Shown in pieces: positions 5,749-7,130 of a DNA stretch of 7,130 nucleotides. Position 1 is the stretch's first letter, and every line of letters begins with the position of its first letter. The DNA comes from an uncultured Actinomyces sp. GTDB lineage: Bacteria > Actinomycetota > Actinomycetes > Actinomycetales > Actinomycetaceae. Below the pieces are notes generated by a model. The model had not been told where the DNA came from and did not search any database. It saw only the letters and a list, made by a program, of their open reading frames with translations. The DNA lies in the NCBI GenBank assembly GCA_937926415.1, contig CALBAF010000169.1:1-7130 (forward strand). Direction: 5' to 3'. The position numbers and the translations under genes are program-made.

Positions 5749-7130
5749 ATGCCCATTCCCTCAACGCTTGAGATCACCGCAGCAACGATTGACCCGGCAC
5801 TGCTGGATTTGCCTTGGGATCTTCCCCTTGAAGACTGGCCTAAGGAAATCCTTGCCGCTCTTCCCCGCGGCATTTCACGCCACGTCGTTCGCTTCGTCAA
5901 TCTTTCCGACAGGGTGATTGCAGTCAAAGAGATCGGGGAAAGCGTCGCGTACAAAGAGTACGAACTCCTTCGCAACCTCTCACGAATGGGAGCTCCCTCG
6001 GTTATCCCCACAGCAGTCGTCAGCGGCCGGCGGGATGCCTTCGGCGAGGAGCTCGCAGCCGTATTGGTGACTGAACACCTGCAGTTCTCCCTTCCCTACC
6101 GTGCAGTCTTCTCGCAGCATATGTCCCCCGACACCGCGGGACGCTTAATTGATGCTTTGGCCGTCCTTCTTGTTCGCCTCCATCTTCTGGGCTTCTATTG
6201 GGGCGATGTTTCACTGTCAAACACCTTGTTCAGGCGCGATGCCGGATCATTTTCTGCCTACCTCGTCGACGCAGAAACCGGTGAAATTCACCCTTCACTC
6301 ACCGAAGGGCAACGCCTGTACGACGTCGATCTTGCACGCACCAACATCATCGGCGAGCTCATGGATTTGCAGGCCGGTTCTTTCTTCCCCAGCGAAGAAG
6401 ACCCCATCGCAGTCGGCGACCGTATTCGTTCACGCTACCTTGAGCTCTGGAATGAACTCACGGGCCCTGAAGTCATCGAAACCAACCAAAAATGGCGTGT
6501 TGCTCAGCGCATCCGCCGCCTCAATGACCTGGGCTTCGAAGTCGGAGAACTTCAGATGTCCTCGGATCTTGATGGCACTCACATGATCATCACTCCGAAG
6601 GTCGTCGACGCTGGACATCATCATCGAAAGCTCATGCGCTTGACCGGTATGGATGTCGGCGAAAATCAGGCACAGCGAATGCTCAACGACATTGAGACCT
6701 ACCGTGCGATGACTGGGAAGAACAAGATACCCCTGGAAATCGTTGCACACGAATGGATGAACGAAGTCTTCGAACCCGTCATCAGCGCTGTTCCCGCAGA
6801 ACTTGCTGCAAAGCTTGAACCCGCACAGATTTTCCACGAATTCCTTGAACACCGCTGGTATTTGGCCGAAGAATCCGGGCGCGATATCCCCCAAGATGAG
6901 GCGATTGAGTCTTACGTGAAGAGCATTCTTCCGACCAAACGTGACGAAGCGATGCTACTCGACCCTGCACTGATGACCCAACCTGACGAAGGCGCGACCT
7001 CGGAGATGGAAACGCTCACTGAAGAAGAGGGTTTCAGCCGCCAAGAAGAGCGCGCGGGAATTGACGGAATGCATGGGAAAGCTGATGAGACCGACCAGAA
7101 TCCCGGTCGTCCAAAGATGCAATTCGTCCC
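5749..7130 (+). CDS. DUF4032-like protein with kinase-like N-terminal half, 3' end outside the window
   Basis: The frame is open for 460 codons from the ATG at 5749 to the window edge. The sequence resembles the actinobacterial DUF4032 family, a recognition from memory that has not been searched. The N-terminal half has features of a kinase-like fold. VIAVKEI (56-62) offers a possible ATP-binding Lys60, and the next helix carries KEYELL (69-74). LHLLGFYWGDVSLSNTLF (144-161) resembles a catalytic loop, with Asp153 and Asn158. YLVDAETGE (171-179) could supply the metal-binding Asp174 in place of DFG. The second half (about 240-400) has no motif I know, and residues 400-460 are acidic, polar and probably disordered. 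There are no transmembrane segments. GC at third positions is lower than in the genes to the left. The role is unknown. A separate leaderless-type promoter is likely, but read-through from the ATPase gene is possible. Confidence 0.85.
   Translation, partial: MPIPSTLEITAATIDPALLDLPWDLPLEDWPKEILAALPRGISRHVVRFVNLSDRVIAVKEIGESVAYKEYELLRNLSRMGAPSVIPTAVVSGRRDAFGEELAAVLVTEHLQFSLPYRAVFSQHMSPDTAGRLIDALAVLLVRLHLLGFYWGDVSLSNTLFRRDAGSFSAYLVDAETGEIHPSLTEGQRLYDVDLARTNIIGELMDLQAGSFFPSEEDPIAVGDRIRSRYLELWNELTGPEVIETNQKWRVAQRIRRLNDLGFEVGELQMSSDLDGTHMIITPKVVDAGHHHRKLMRLTGMDVGENQAQRMLNDIETYRAMTGKNKIPLEIVAHEWMNEVFEPVISAVPAELAAKLEPAQIFHEFLEHRWYLAEESGRDIPQDEAIESYVKSILPTKRDEAMLLDPALMTQPDEGATSEMETLTEEEGFSRQEERAGIDGMHGKADETDQNPGRPKMQFV

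Noticed and set aside
6430..6894. Minus-strand open frame of 154 codons in the DUF4032-like gene
   Set aside because: It is fully covered by the longer plus-strand frame, which has coherent kinase-like motifs. Its own translation shows no domain.

Overview
The window is GC-rich with strong GC bias at third codon positions. It looks like chromosomal sequence from an actinobacterium, most probably of the Actinomyces/Schaalia group. That placement is inferred from composition, gene content and TANNNT-type -10 elements, and no database was searched. There is no phage, insertion sequence, CRISPR array or plasmid module. Most of the window is core genome.

Layout from left to right. (1) Positions 1-221, minus strand: the N-terminal part of a small single-pass membrane protein, probably of the LytR_C type. 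It is divergent from (2) ung, uracil-DNA glycosylase, at 308-1018 plus. (3) A tRNA-Thr(UGU) gene lies on the minus strand at 1088-1163 and converges on ung. (4) A likely minus-strand operon follows: a Hanks-type Ser/Thr kinase with a five-helix membrane domain (4281-2359), then a membrane-anchored DsbA-like thiol oxidoreductase with a CHAC active site (2298-1366). It closes with a textbook intrinsic terminator at 1354-1312. (5) A 261-bp divergent intergenic region separates the kinase from a sugar-importer ATPase of the MsiK/UgpC type (4543-5673 plus). The ATPase transcript appears to have a long leader with nested and mutually exclusive hairpins. (6) A DUF4032-like protein starts at 5749 plus and runs off the window. 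Its N-terminal half carries kinase-like motifs.

How the parts may work together. The kinase and the thioredoxin-fold protein are both predicted membrane proteins in one probable transcription unit, which suggests a cell-envelope signalling or redox function. The ATPase stands alone without permease or binding-protein genes, as expected for an ATPase shared by several carbohydrate importers. The downstream DUF4032 gene seems to have its own promoter.

The most striking pattern is at the gene starts. Four genes (the membrane protein, ung, the kinase and the DUF4032 gene) have a -10-like hexamer ending exactly six bases before the start codon and no convincing Shine-Dalgarno sequence. This predicts leaderless mRNAs. 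The two remaining genes (the operon-internal DsbA-like gene and the ATPase with a long leader) have clear Shine-Dalgarno sequences. I found no plainly new defence or mobile system. The best candidates for unexplored biology are the ATPase leader, the kinase/thiol-oxidoreductase pair and the kinase-like DUF4032 protein.
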